A DNA stretch of 53,355 nucleotides from Bacteroidota bacterium (GTDB lineage: Bacteria > Bacteroidota > JABWAT01), in NCBI GenBank assembly GCA_020161835.1, contig JAIUNL010000023.1, positions 1-53,355 of the forward strand, written 5' to 3'. This document shows, one piece after another, positions 32,501 through 41,809 of this stretch; the first letter of the stretch is position 1; every line of letters begins with the position of its first letter. The notes under the pieces were generated by a model. The model saw only the letters and a list, made by a program, of their open reading frames with translations. It searched no databases and had not been told where the DNA came from. The position numbers and the translations under genes are program-made.

Positions 32501-35500
32501 ATTTGTGGTGTCTGTAAAGGTGACTGCAGTTTCATTTCCCGCCGGGTCAATATCAGGACCATGTACAAACATCTTAAGGCGATCATAATTGGTAATATTT
32601 AAAGCCTGTGCAAGGGTTTTGGTTATCGTACTTTGTTTTCCCTCTTTCAGATTATTCACTTTAATTTCAAGAGATTGTTCATTCATCTGAATATTCTCAT
32701 CAGGACGGGTTCTGTCTTTTTGTCTTTCAATTCCTGGAGGAGAGTCATACTTATCAGGATTTTCTTCAATGTTGATGACTGCAATTGAAAGCGTTGTGTC
32801 CTTAGAATCTTTCAACCATTGGCTTCCAACCAGATCGAGTGACGCAAATTGAAAATAAACGTCTTGCTTAAATCCGCCAAGCCACATTCTGATATATTTA
32901 ACCGAAGAAAAGTCTTTAATTGACCCAAATTTCCTGTAGAAATCTTTCAGCGGGATTCTAACCTGAAACCATTTTGTGAGTTCATTGCTGCTGACAACAT
33001 ACCCCTTACCAGCCTTGAGCGAATCTAAACTGATCGGAACACGGTAACTGAAATAATCATTGACAGGATCCAGCGAAATATTCCCGTTCATATCTTCTGT
33101 GTCAGGGAAAAGTCGGTCAAGACTACCGCCTTCGGTATTTGAGTTGCCTTCAGAGCCATTTATTCCCGTGTAATTAAATGAACCCTGACCATACGAATAG
33201 TTATCTCCTGATATGTCGGCAAGTATCCTTGTTTTTTCTTCTGCGGGGATGCTTTGTGTCTCAAGTGATGCTACAAAATCTTTATAAAATGTCGTCTCCT
33301 CACTGTTTGAAAGTCCGTCAAGACCTTTATCATCACCTTTTGAAAAAACAAAAGAAGATGATTTCTTCGGGTAAAGTCCCCACGTTGATTGTAACGGATC
33401 TTGTGAAACGCCAAGCTCCGTGTTGAATATGCCATCTGCCAGAATATCTTCAGAGATATATCCCAGATCAATATTCAGATATCCGCTGTTAGACGGCGAA
33501 AGCGTAAACGGATTATCCTTTGAATCTGAAACCTGTACCCAGAATTCAATAAATTCAATATTTTCTGATACCAAATCATTAACATAAGATGGAAGTGCCC
33601 GCTGAATACCTCCCCAGGTTTCTCCGTTGCTGTTGTAAATTGTTGATTCGAGTTGTGTAGAAAAGTTAAACGGACCCCGCTTTTTCGGAAAATATTCCAA
33701 AGAAAAGGTTGAAATGGTATTATCCCTTGACGATACTGATCGTTCCGGCCAGATATCCTGAATGGGTACACGTGCTGAAAGATCATTATAATACCGAAGT
33801 AAGGCCCTGTAATTTGTGATTGATGAATCCGGTTTCCGGGCATCAAAAAAGGCTAAACTTCCCACACTGTCAGGTGCGCTTGAAAGTGACCAGTTGGTGT
33901 AGTTGGTTCCAAGGGTTACGCTTTTACGGCTGCCTTCAAAGTCGTCAATGTAAGCCACACCGCCCGGATCAAGTGTGGTATTCAATTCGGTGGGGTGCCC
34001 TGGAATGATTTGGGCAACCTCACCTGTAATCGTAAAGTTAGAAGGCTGTGAGGTACTGATACCCGGTAAATAATTTACCATTTTGGTCAGGAACCGTGAT
34101 TGCGTATCCCACTTGATATCCATGCCGATGATGTTATTCAACTTGGGTTCTTCACCAATTCTAACCTTATCAGTTAGTGGTTTTTCTGAATAACGAAGCC
34201 AGGTGAAGCCGAGTTTCAGTTTCTGAGTTAAATCAAGATCAAAGCGTGATCCAACAAAGTTCTTCGAGGCAAGAGTAAACAGATCATTGCTTTCATATTG
34301 AATGGATAGGTTACTTCCACCGGTCAGATAGGTTTGGTTTTTTATCAGGATGCTGCCAAGCTGATAATCAACTTCATAGTCAACGTTGGGAACCAGGGGG
34401 ATGTTATTGTTCAGAACTTTAACTGAACCTTCAACAATATTGAAACCCAGTGTGTAACGGTCTTTTACATTTCCTTTTACTTTTCCGCTGAAAATATATT
34501 TGTCTTTACTTGTTTGTGTTTTGGCTGCCTGATAGGTGGTATCATAAAGCTGGGGGAAAAGCAGATTGGCTTTTGTTTTTTCATCGGTGTCAAGTGCGGC
34601 AACTTCGGCTCGTAACTTGTCTGAATCAAACGGACGTAAAAACGGAAGGGTAATATCTCCCCGGCTTGGGTTTACTGTATAATCTCTGATAAAATCGAAT
34701 TTTCCGTCCTTAGTGCCCTGGTTTTTTGCTCCCAGTCGATCGAGATTCAAAACCTCAAGAAGGGTGGTGCTGCTTCCGGGCAGAAACGACTGGGTTTGGT
34801 TATTAAATTCATATTTAATATCCAGATCAAGATCGCCTTCCTCAAAATCACCGCTTGGGAGTTTATAGATATTTTTCAGCATCAGATCCCAGGCGTATTT
34901 GTTATTGGGATTCGGGTTTTCAGCCGGTCTGATCATTTTGAGAATGAGTTTGGTTTTTGACTCCCCGGTTGTGTTACCGTCAATGGCAAAGTCACCAACC
35001 TTGATTGTGGGTGAGTCACCTGCTTTAATTGAATACGAAATGGCAAGTGCAGATGTGGCATCACTGGGTATCAGAAAATGGATGACGCCTGTATAAGTGT
35101 CAATGGTGTAATCTTTATTTTGCTGAAGTTTATAAAAAACACCATCCACAATTTCGGTACGTGGGATGGGAAGACTGGCGTCTGAACCATTCAAATCACC
35201 ACTTCTGAGTTTATTGATGATTCCTTCATCATAAAAACTTCCTATTCCACCCGGAACCTGGTATTCAGTACCAACCTGATTTTCCCCTAATTTCAAAAGT
35301 GCAACTGCCGATACTTCATTTTGATCTTTTGTGGTGCTGTTACGTTGTTTCCAGACTTCAAACTGAAAAATTTCATAAGGGGTAACGTTAAAAATAGGCG
35401 GATTGGTGAAAACGGCTTCGTATTTGCCCCGGAAAAAGGCAGAAATAAAAAAGTGCTTGTCATAATCATAGGCAGAGGCTTTGATGTTGATTGCACTTTC

Positions 35501-36826
35501 CTGAGAGCCTCCCGAAACTGATTTGGTTTCAGTTTTTCCCTTTTGCTGAGAGACTAGAAATGTCCAGGTTAAGGGTCCCATCTGCATCGTACTCTTTAAG
35601 CCGAAAAGGGCAGATGACCCCTGAACATACCGGGCAGGCGTTGACATACTTACGTTTCCGGCCTCAATTTTCTGAACAATTTCATCTTCATAACCGGTGT
35701 AAACAATGCGGAGACTATTTTCATATTCAAACGTCCGTTGGGTACTCCAGTCAGCCGAAATCTGAAGTTTATCACCCACAGTACCCTGCACATTCATCTG
35801 AAACTGCTGGTCAAAAACCGGGTCATTCTGGCTGCCGGTTCCGCCAAAGGATGAAGCATTACTGTTGTAATTTGTTGCCCATCCAGCTTTAACATCAATA
35901 CTTCCGTTTACCCTGATGTTGATTCTGGGCGGACCAAAAATTGTTCTGAATAAAGCTCCGCCACCACCGGGAACATAAATATCAACATTGGTGATTTTTG
36001 AGAACAGGGCTTCAATAGCATCAGTTCTTTTCAGTAAAACCCGGGTTCCAATCAAAGATTGCCAGTTACCCTGTACGTTTTGCTCAAAACGCCCGGCAAC
36101 ATAATCATCATAGGGCATGGCAATGGGTCCACGCAAAATCAGATCACCCATTTTTTCACTGATAATCACATTTTGAAGGGTGCTGTCAATGGCTATGTCC
36201 TTTTTAATTGCTGTTGGGTTGGCAAGAAAAAGTCCGTAGGTTAAATCAAGACCTGCATCGGGTACGAATTGGGTTGGGCGTTTGTAGGTGAACTGTTCCA
36301 GTCTTGCCGTTGAGTCAGACGTGTACTGTAAAGAATCAGCCAGTCTTTCAAGAAGTGTTTTGGGTTTGACCTTTTTTAATGAATCAGCAAGGGCAAGACT
36401 GTCGGGAAGCATTCTGACCGGGCGGGCAGAGGCTGAGTCAGCTTGCAGCAAAGGTAGTTTTGTCTGGTTGGCTTTTGATAAAGAATCAGGCATTATTCTT
36501 AAGCTGTCAGGCGGCAAAGAGGTCAGAACTGTTTTGGCCGGAAGGGAATCAGGCTGAACAGGTTGAATTAGCCTGGGTTCTGAAACAGGTATTCCAGGTG
36601 TTTCAGGAGAAACAGGTTTGGTTAACGGGGGTGTTGAATCTGCCAGAAAGAAAGAAGATTTCCGTTCTGCCTGAAAAATTTCGGGTGTAAGTTCGATACC
36701 AGATTGAATTTTTGCTGATTCTGCTGTCTGCCGCTGAATTCCGGTACAACCAGACTGCAGAATAATCATTCCGGCAAAAATTCCGGTGAGTAGTCCGGAA
36801 AAAGAAAGTGGGGTCAGCTTATTCAA
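29585..36826 (-). CDS. sprA: Cell-surface protein SprA, type IX secretion outer-membrane translocon
   Basis: A 2413-aa outer-membrane protein, the giant beta-barrel pore of the T9SS used for gliding and secretion of CTD-bearing proteins. Features: exported N-terminus with a lipobox-like LQSGC (Cys27), a Pro/Ser-rich linker (about 35-150), plug-related segment PGGGGALFRTIFGPPRINIRVNGSIDVKAG, repeated DLTQKLKLGFTW / SIQYESND beta strands, and a long C-terminal barrel. Length matches characterised SprA (about 2400 aa). The start is a TTG: the frame is closed by TGA 24 nt upstream and the next ATG (codon 20) would cut the signal. No other T9SS genes are in the window. Confidence 0.95.
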   Translation of the reverse strand: MNKLTPLSFSGLLTGIFAGMIILQSGCTGIQRQTAESAKIQSGIELTPEIFQAERKSSFFLADSTPPLTKPVSPETPGIPVSEPRLIQPVQPDSLPAKTVLTSLPPDSLRIMPDSLSKANQTKLPLLQADSASARPVRMLPDSLALADSLKKVKPKTLLERLADSLQYTSDSTARLEQFTYKRPTQFVPDAGLDLTYGLFLANPTAIKKDIAIDSTLQNVIISEKMGDLILRGPIAMPYDDYVAGRFEQNVQGNWQSLIGTRVLLKRTDAIEALFSKITNVDIYVPGGGGALFRTIFGPPRINIRVNGSIDVKAGWATNYNSNASSFGGTGSQNDPVFDQQFQMNVQGTVGDKLQISADWSTQRTFEYENSLRIVYTGYEDEIVQKIEAGNVSMSTPARYVQGSSALFGLKSTMQMGPLTWTFLVSQQKGKTETKSVSGGSQESAINIKASAYDYDKHFFISAFFRGKYEAVFTNPPIFNVTPYEIFQFEVWKQRNSTTKDQNEVSAVALLKLGENQVGTEYQVPGGIGSFYDEGIINKLRSGDLNGSDASLPIPRTEIVDGVFYKLQQNKDYTIDTYTGVIHFLIPSDATSALAISYSIKAGDSPTIKVGDFAIDGNTTGESKTKLILKMIRPAENPNPNNKYAWDLMLKNIYKLPSGDFEEGDLDLDIKYEFNNQTQSFLPGSSTTLLEVLNLDRLGAKNQGTKDGKFDFIRDYTVNPSRGDITLPFLRPFDSDKLRAEVAALDTDEKTKANLLFPQLYDTTYQAAKTQTSKDKYIFSGKVKGNVKDRYTLGFNIVEGSVKVLNNNIPLVPNVDYEVDYQLGSILIKNQTYLTGGSNLSIQYESNDLFTLASKNFVGSRFDLDLTQKLKLGFTWLRYSEKPLTDKVRIGEEPKLNNIIGMDIKWDTQSRFLTKMVNYLPGISTSQPSNFTITGEVAQIIPGHPTELNTTLDPGGVAYIDDFEGSRKSVTLGTNYTNWSLSSAPDSVGSLAFFDARKPDSSITNYRALLRYYNDLSARVPIQDIWPERSVSSRDNTISTFSLEYFPKKRGPFNFSTQLESTIYNSNGETWGGIQRALPSYVNDLVSENIEFIEFWVQVSDSKDNPFTLSPSNSGYLNIDLGYISEDILADGIFNTELGVSQDPLQSTWGLYPKKSSSFVFSKGDDKGLDGLSNSEETTFYKDFVASLETQSIPAEEKTRILADISGDNYSYGQGSFNYTGINGSEGNSNTEGGSLDRLFPDTEDMNGNISLDPVNDYFSYRVPISLDSLKAGKGYVVSSNELTKWFQVRIPLKDFYRKFGSIKDFSSVKYIRMWLGGFKQDVYFQFASLDLVGSQWLKDSKDTTLSIAVINIEENPDKYDSPPGIERQKDRTRPDENIQMNEQSLEIKVNNLKEGKQSTITKTLAQALNITNYDRLKMFVHGPDIDPAGNETAVTFTDTTNYDAEVFIRFGSDSTNYYEVSLPLHPDKRKTAASNATWDQNNTFDIDLAKLTALKQLILPGNTIYVERNPVGYPDGARITLRGKPTLTQIREFNIGVRNPRNKGTILPLSFSIWVNELRVSGFKEETGWAANTSVGVKLADVANVSFVIEKTTAEFRRVSEEVSTSKSNTTSWSVQTSLAADKFLGEKPIVNLPLSFSHTEAISTPKYLSGSDVLLDKAAELAGDSGDELINLNKSVTVTNAFSLNQVKKLTPSDVSLLQVTLDRLAFDFSYSNTFTRNPTVEWSRSWSWKSGLSYSYQFKPDFFIQPLAAPLSVFKSESFYLSSIFEPATLKDWSDTKLFLKPTNFNWNVSFNRSRSQNKNRDQTKPGLAARQFTANNSFGLGYQISDNLSLTATGSVNSVLSDLLINGKQEERAESDIMGDLFAKMIRLDFGKDQSYSQNVALNYKIPFLKTLNLTSQYSVQYGWTNPNGSSDPTKYTGNNAQWASSISLGSSFRMSDFFDVKKPAATPSGAKGSKADTLSMKDKMVRDLTSIAAAFLSLDAITIRFSQTNTFSTQGVAGNSGMLNFFPFNQDWWPDPFRFKRPGEIPGPGLLFQLGLTQDPGQRIVPDASLTLNASNKFSQSNTIDWKTGFQPAEKVKVDLSWKVQWTLQKETKLDSKTFQPTRTASSGSYSRSFIAIMGDFESIRKSLPTNPSTGNYILGNNEITNAFRDGLELFQLSDPISKGLGLGIWNTAGWRDLVPLPNWSVQISGLEKFPLWTTFVQTMSLSHNYTGDYSTSFVSRPDAGPTGNNDPETGDPIIIPKTEFSTPRISERFGPLVGVSVNFKKPFTTRINYNMGRTISLSTVNRQVTTQKTSEITASVSYMQSGSTLLTFWPFNGNTLKNDIDLSITGSYAVDETLIESLTGKTSPPAQGINRVTFEPRIGYAVSTRVNASAFWRYTQSKPITGSLSAAEISRSEIGLNVHISIQ

Positions 36827-37093
36827 AATATCAGAATGGCCTATCGGTTTTCATGTTAATTGGTTATTCCGGAAAACAATAAAATCCCCTGCTCCGGTGG
36901 ATTTTATTTTGAAAACAGTCATTTCCGGTTCGTTTTCTTTAGCAATCAGCCGATAAATTTGCTCCATTTGGGGGAGATTTAAGTAAAAAGACCCCAAAAA
37001 TATCTAAAATAAGGTTACAGGACAACCAGAACTACAAGGTTAGTTCATTTTTTATGGGGAAACAAGGCTAAAATAAGGTATCAATTGACGGGG

Positions 37094-37729
37094 TTATCGT
37101 CGTTTTAGTCCTTTATCAGTGGTTACTCTCGGCATTTTTACATTCATCCGGATTGAAATCAGTCTGATTGAGAAAATGATCAGGACGGTAATGATGCTGA
37201 TGACCTGATTATTCCAGTCAAAACGAAGCATAAGAAAATACAGACCGGCACCAATCAGACAAGCGGTTGCATAAATTTCCTGATTGTGGAAAATCAAGGG
37301 TGGCTGGTTGCAAAGAATATCCCTGATCATCCCGCCACCAACTGCCGTAATCACACCCATGATCACACAAATTTCAGGCGGGAAACCCAATGCAGCAGCT
37401 TTTTGCAAACCAATCAGGGTGTAGATTCCAAGACCAATTGCATCCGGAATCATCAGATAAGGAAGAATTTTTTTCACATCTCTGATCAGAAAAAAGGTGA
37501 CCAGACTGGTGATAAGAATCAGCCAGAGGTAAGTGAGTTCCTGCATCCAGAAAATGGGATATTTGTTGATCAGAACATCCCGGATGGTACCACCGCCAAG
37601 GCAGGTTACATAGGCAATAACCAAAGCACCAAAAGCATCCATTTTGCGTTCGGCGGCAGCAAAAACCCCGGCGATTGCAAAAACAATTACCCCGGTATAA
37701 TCAAGCCATTGAATCGTGGTGACATGCAT
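37094..37729 (-). CDS. TRIC-family (YadS/UPF0126) cation channel
   Basis: A 211-aa inner-membrane protein with seven helices made of two repeats, each containing the signature GGGTIRDVL / GGGMIRDIL with kinked pore helix. Bacterial TRIC proteins form trimeric K+-permeable channels; the physiological role is uncertain. Its ATG shares a base with the polA stop (TGATG), so it is coupled to polA. Confidence 0.9.
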   Translation of the reverse strand: MHVTTIQWLDYTGVIVFAIAGVFAAAERKMDAFGALVIAYVTCLGGGTIRDVLINKYPIFWMQELTYLWLILITSLVTFFLIRDVKKILPYLMIPDAIGLGIYTLIGLQKAAALGFPPEICVIMGVITAVGGGMIRDILCNQPPLIFHNQEIYATACLIGAGLYFLMLRFDWNNQVISIITVLIIFSIRLISIRMNVKMPRVTTDKGLKRR

Positions 37730-40488
37730 CAGTGTGCATCCAGCCAGTTGGTTCCTGTTCCTGCTTCAACCAGAACCGGTACATTCAACGGAAGTGCATT
37801 TTCCATGAAAGCCTTGATTTTGGGCATCACAATTTCTACTTCCTCTTTTGGGCAGTCAAAGATCAACTCATCGTGTACCTGAAGCACCATTTTACACGAA
37901 AGTCCTGAGTGTTTCAGCCAGTGATGAATGCTGATCATTGCCAGTTTGATCATGTCAGCCGCTGATCCCTGAATCGGGGTGTTGATTGCCATTCTTTCGG
38001 CGTTTTGCTGAATGTTACGGTTTGAACTGTTGATGTCCTGAATGAGTCTTCTGCGACCTTTCAGAGTTTCGACATAACCGTTTTCACGGGCAAACAGCAC
38101 AATATCTTCCATGTATTTTTTGATGGATGGATAAGTGGCAAAATATTTCTGAATAATGTCACGTGACTCTCCCTGCGGAATCCCAAGCCGGGCAGAAAGT
38201 CCGAAAGCAGAAATTCCGTAAATAATCCCAAAGTTTACTTCCTTTGCTTTTCTTCTCATGTCACGGGTAACCTGGTCAACCGGTACGCCGAAAACCCGGG
38301 CAGCCGTTCCGCTGTGAATATCCATCCCGTTCCTGAACATGTCTGCCATCGCTTCATCTTTGGCAACCGAGGCTACAATCCGTAACTCAATTTGTGAATA
38401 ATCGGCTGAAATCAGCACATTTTCTGGTTTGGAAGGAATAAACGCACGGCGGATTTCACGTCCCATATCTGAACGGATCGGGATATTCTGCAGATTCGGG
38501 TTGTTTGATGATAATCGTCCTGTCGCTGCAATTGCCTGTGCAAAAGTTGAGTGAACTTTCCCGGTTCTGGCATTGACCATCGTCGGAAGTGCATCAACAT
38601 AAGTACTTTTCAGTTTATCAACCTGACGGAAAGTGAGAATGGATTCAATGATCGGGTGATGAAACCGGAGTCCTTCAAGTACTGAAACGTCAGTTGAAAA
38701 TCCGGTTTGTGTTTTTTTGGATGGGGGCAGTCCGAGTTTACTGAACAAAACATCCGACATCTGTTTCGGCGAATTGATATTGAATTCAAAACCGGCGTGA
38801 CCGTAAATTTCTTCTCTGAGGTCGATCAGTTTCTGATTCATTTCTTTTGACAGTTCAGCAAGAAACTGAGAATCGATACTTACCCCTTCATATTCCATAT
38901 CAGTAAGAACCTGAATCAGCGGAAAATCAATTTCTTTGCAGTAGGGAAGTCCGTTCACTTTTTCAAGTTCGGGCAACAGAGCCTGCCATAACCTGAACGT
39001 GATATCTGCATCTTCGGCAGCGTAATCAGCCACCGTTTCAACCGGAATATCCTTCATGTTTTTTTGGTTTTTCCCTGATCCGATCAGATCAGAAATTGGC
39101 ACCGGTTTGTAATCAAGATATTTTTCTGACAGATCATCCATGTTGACGGCCTGTCCGGAATCCACTACAAAGGCCCCGATCATGGTGTCGAATGAAATCG
39201 GTTCGACTTCAATGCCATAACGTTTCAGGATCAGCATATCGTATTTGGCATTTTGGGCAATTTTTGGAATACCGGGATCGGTAAGAAAAGGATGCACCCA
39301 GCTGAATTTTTCTTTGATATCGGCCGGGTTGTCACAATTTACAGGAATGTAAATTCCGGTTTCTTCCTTAACCGAAAGTGCAATCCCAACCGGTTCGGCC
39401 TGCATGGCATCGACGTTGGTGGTTTCAAGATCAAAACAGAGTGGAACGTTACTTTGGCGTAAACCTAGATAGGCGTTCAGTTCTGCTTTCGTTCTCACAA
39501 TCTGATAATGATGGGCAGCCGTTTTAATTGATTTTCTTTTAAATCCCTGTTCAGCTTCCGGAAGGGAACCAAATAAATCTCCGGGGTGATCTCCCGCCAA
39601 ACTGGATCTGTGGCTATTTTCAATTTTGGCTTTAAATGACTTGAAATTCAGATGCTGAAATAAATTGATCAGCTCTTCAAAGTGGGGTTGGGTGACATTT
39701 AGTGTTTTCCAGTCGAGGTCGATCGGAGTTTTGGTTTCGATGGTGACGAGATCTTTTGAAGCAAGTGCAATTTCTTCATTTCCAACCAGTTTGTTCAGAC
39801 TCTTGGGTGGCGGAACTGCTTTTGCTGCTTCAAGCGCATTTTCAACCGATCCGTATTCCTGAATGATTTTCATGGCAGTTTTTTCACCGATTCCGGGAAC
39901 GCCAGGAATATTGTCGGATGCATCTCCCATCAATCCCAGAACATCAATAACTTTATCTGGGGTTACCCCGAATTTTTCAAGAACGCCTTCATAGGATATA
40001 AACTCGAATCCTGATTCATTTTTTGATGACGGACGCAGAATAGTTATCCGGTCTTCAACCAGCTGCATATAATCTTTATCCGGCGTGACCATGACCACAT
40101 TCACATTTTCACCGGCAGCTTTTTTTGCAAGTGTCCCGATAATGTCATCTGCTTCAAATCCGTCTATTTCCAGAACCGGGATGTCATAAGCTCTCACCAC
40201 TTGCTTGATATAGGCAATCTGAGGTTTCATGTCTTCGGGCATCGGAGCCCGCTGGGCCTTGTACTGTTCGTACTTGTGATGGCGGAAGGTGGGTGCTGCC
40301 GTATCAAAAACGACGGCAATATGATCTGGTTTATGATCATCTAAAAGTTTGATTAATGTGGCAGTAAATCCATAAACAGCACCGGTTGGTTCATCTTTGA
40401 GGGATTTTAAATTGGCTTGAAGCAGGGCATAATAAGCCCGGTAAACCAGGGCCATTCCATCCAATAAATATAATTTTTCAGTTGCCAT
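37729..40488 (-). CDS. polA: DNA polymerase I
   Basis: A 919-aa three-domain polymerase for Okazaki-fragment processing and repair. N-terminal 5'-3' exonuclease (YLLDGMALVYRAYYA, EADDIIGTLA, GDASDNIPGVPGIG) to about residue 290; proofreading domain with intact exo motifs FDLETT (near 350) and AAEDADIT; polymerase domain with motif A SADYSQIELR, O-helix REVNFGIIYG-type sequence (KEVNFGIIYGI) and motif C QVHDELIF. Standard length. The preceding membrane-protein gene ends 2 nt upstream, so polA is internal to a short operon. Confidence 0.97.
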   Translation of the reverse strand: MATEKLYLLDGMALVYRAYYALLQANLKSLKDEPTGAVYGFTATLIKLLDDHKPDHIAVVFDTAAPTFRHHKYEQYKAQRAPMPEDMKPQIAYIKQVVRAYDIPVLEIDGFEADDIIGTLAKKAAGENVNVVMVTPDKDYMQLVEDRITILRPSSKNESGFEFISYEGVLEKFGVTPDKVIDVLGLMGDASDNIPGVPGIGEKTAMKIIQEYGSVENALEAAKAVPPPKSLNKLVGNEEIALASKDLVTIETKTPIDLDWKTLNVTQPHFEELINLFQHLNFKSFKAKIENSHRSSLAGDHPGDLFGSLPEAEQGFKRKSIKTAAHHYQIVRTKAELNAYLGLRQSNVPLCFDLETTNVDAMQAEPVGIALSVKEETGIYIPVNCDNPADIKEKFSWVHPFLTDPGIPKIAQNAKYDMLILKRYGIEVEPISFDTMIGAFVVDSGQAVNMDDLSEKYLDYKPVPISDLIGSGKNQKNMKDIPVETVADYAAEDADITFRLWQALLPELEKVNGLPYCKEIDFPLIQVLTDMEYEGVSIDSQFLAELSKEMNQKLIDLREEIYGHAGFEFNINSPKQMSDVLFSKLGLPPSKKTQTGFSTDVSVLEGLRFHHPIIESILTFRQVDKLKSTYVDALPTMVNARTGKVHSTFAQAIAATGRLSSNNPNLQNIPIRSDMGREIRRAFIPSKPENVLISADYSQIELRIVASVAKDEAMADMFRNGMDIHSGTAARVFGVPVDQVTRDMRRKAKEVNFGIIYGISAFGLSARLGIPQGESRDIIQKYFATYPSIKKYMEDIVLFARENGYVETLKGRRRLIQDINSSNRNIQQNAERMAINTPIQGSAADMIKLAMISIHHWLKHSGLSCKMVLQVHDELIFDCPKEEVEIVMPKIKAFMENALPLNVPVLVEAGTGTNWLDAH

Positions 40489-40490
40489 GG

Positions 40491-40868
40491 TTAAATCTTC
40501 GGTTCTTTCATTGATTTTTTCATCTGCCTTGCCGTCAGAAACACCTTGTAAAGTTCAAGTTCTCTGATCATTTTTCTTTTTTCTCTGATTTCCAGATTCC
40601 GCTTCCGGGTATATGGGGTAAACTGCCACCAGATCATCAGGATGACATAGAGGGTCATTCTCACTGCAAAATCAAACCGACCGATGATGCCAAGCAAAAT
40701 CTCTAGGATCACCACCAGAGTTGAAAACCCACCAATCGAAATGAGCATTTGTCTGAATATCAGTTTTTCTGTTTTTTTCTTTAATTCAGGCAGCTTTTCC
40801 TGAATCCATTCAGATTGTTTATCTTCAGTTAATTGCCTGACGGCATCCGGTACTAAAATTGAACTCAA
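40491..40868 (-). CDS. Two-helix membrane protein upstream of polA
   Basis: A 125-aa protein of unknown family: polar N-terminus (about 1-35), two hydrophobic helices (about 42-62 and 68-88), then a basic, Arg/Lys/Glu-rich helical tail (RKRNLEIREKRKMIRELEL) likely to be a coiled coil. The likely start is TTG at 40868 with AGGAA 7 nt upstream; there is no in-frame ATG before the first helix. It is coupled to polA by a 2-nt gap. Confidence 0.65.
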   Translation of the reverse strand: MSSILVPDAVRQLTEDKQSEWIQEKLPELKKKTEKLIFRQMLISIGGFSTLVVILEILLGIIGRFDFAVRMTLYVILMIWWQFTPYTRKRNLEIREKRKMIRELELYKVFLTARQMKKSMKEPKI

Positions 40869-41093
40869 CTTGATTTTCCTGTAAGTTTTAAACGGTTAGA
40901 AAATAGGAAAATTCGCTGGTAATGACAATTGAAACAGCGGTTCAGGCAGATTTTGAAACTGACTGGGTTGAATGCCGTAAGAGGAGGGGAAGTTACAAGT
41001 CGGGCAAAGCGAAGATCCCGATTCATATCGGGGTGGCAAGTGGTAAGTGACAAGTGTTGTGAAAATTCGGGGCTGTCAAAGAAGAAGAAATAC

Positions 41094-41201
41094 TGGATCC
41101 CCGCCTTCGCGGGGATGACAATATCAATGTTTTTGCAAATCGAAAAGGGTTGTCATCCCGGACTTAGCCTGCCCCGAACGCTTTCGGGGATCCGGGATCC
41201 A
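41094..41201. repeat. REPIN-like pair, asymmetric
   Basis: A 27-nt REP (TGGATCCCCGCCTTCGCGGG..., 41094-41120) faces an inverted variant (41151-41201) that keeps the outer TGTCATCCCGGA/TCCGGGATCCA arms but carries a different inner hairpin, CCCCGAACG/CTTTCGGGG. The rest of the 350-nt gap (40869-41093) holds imperfect short repeats such as ATCCCGAT/ATCGGGGT and AAGTGGTAAGTGACAAGTG, and no gene. Confidence 0.75.
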
Positions 41202-41219
41202 TACCTTTTTCCCAAGACT

Positions 41220-41741
41220 CTATTTACTTTCAGCAAGTGCTTTTAATTTGGACTGACCCCGTTCAAAGTCTTTGCCAAGCATCGAGTCCATTATTAAACC
41301 GAAATACCGGCCGAAATATCCAAGTTCTCCGGTAACTGTCCAGGTAAATTGAGTTCCGGCTTCTGTGGGTTCAAGAAGCCATTCGTTTAACCCTTTTCCC
41401 GGATTCGGGGAAATAAAAATCAGATCGGTTTTGATGACTTTATTTGGGATGACATCAAGAAATTGCATACTTCCTTCACCCATCTTCTGACCGCTCCAGG
41501 TATAAAGATGGTCAATGGAATCCGGCGTTCCTGAAACGGTAAAGGTGATTGTAGAATCCATTTCATTCCATGGACTCCATTTTGGGAATTCATTGAAATC
41601 GCCAAGAATCTGAAAGACAACTGAATCTGGTTTTGAAATCTCAATTTTTCTTGAAACGGTGTATGACTCTGATAAAAAGACTGGAATAATAAGAATCACA
41701 GCCACAAATGCACCAACAACGTATAGTATCTTTTTTAACAT
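41220..41741 (-). CDS. SRPBCC-family (START/Bet v1-like) protein
   Basis: A 173-aa protein starting at the ATG at 41741, chosen because AGGAGG lies 5 nt upstream. One N-terminal membrane helix (about 3-22) precedes a helix-grip domain: SYTVSRKIEISKPDSVVFQIL, FNEFPKWSPWNEMD, and WLLEPTEAGTQFTWTVTGEL, the polyketide-cyclase/dehydrase pattern. Probable lipid or hydrophobic-ligand binding; function unknown. Divergent from the exported-protein block at 41810. Confidence 0.85.
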   Translation of the reverse strand: MLKKILYVVGAFVAVILIIPVFLSESYTVSRKIEISKPDSVVFQILGDFNEFPKWSPWNEMDSTITFTVSGTPDSIDHLYTWSGQKMGEGSMQFLDVIPNKVIKTDLIFISPNPGKGLNEWLLEPTEAGTQFTWTVTGELGYFGRYFGLIMDSMLGKDFERGQSKLKALAESK

Positions 41742-41809
41742 GAAGCCTCCTTTTTTAGATTTTGTCAAAATTAATACCTTTTTTTCGAAAAACCTTTAAC
41801 TGAAAACTG

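Noticed and set aside
33178..33846. Open frames of 80-130 codons inside sprA
   Set aside because: They occur by chance in a 7-kb coding sequence and lack start signals or family motifs.
37286..37882. 198-aa plus-strand open frame opposite the TRIC gene and polA end
   Set aside because: It is a shadow of two well-supported minus-strand genes and has no domain.
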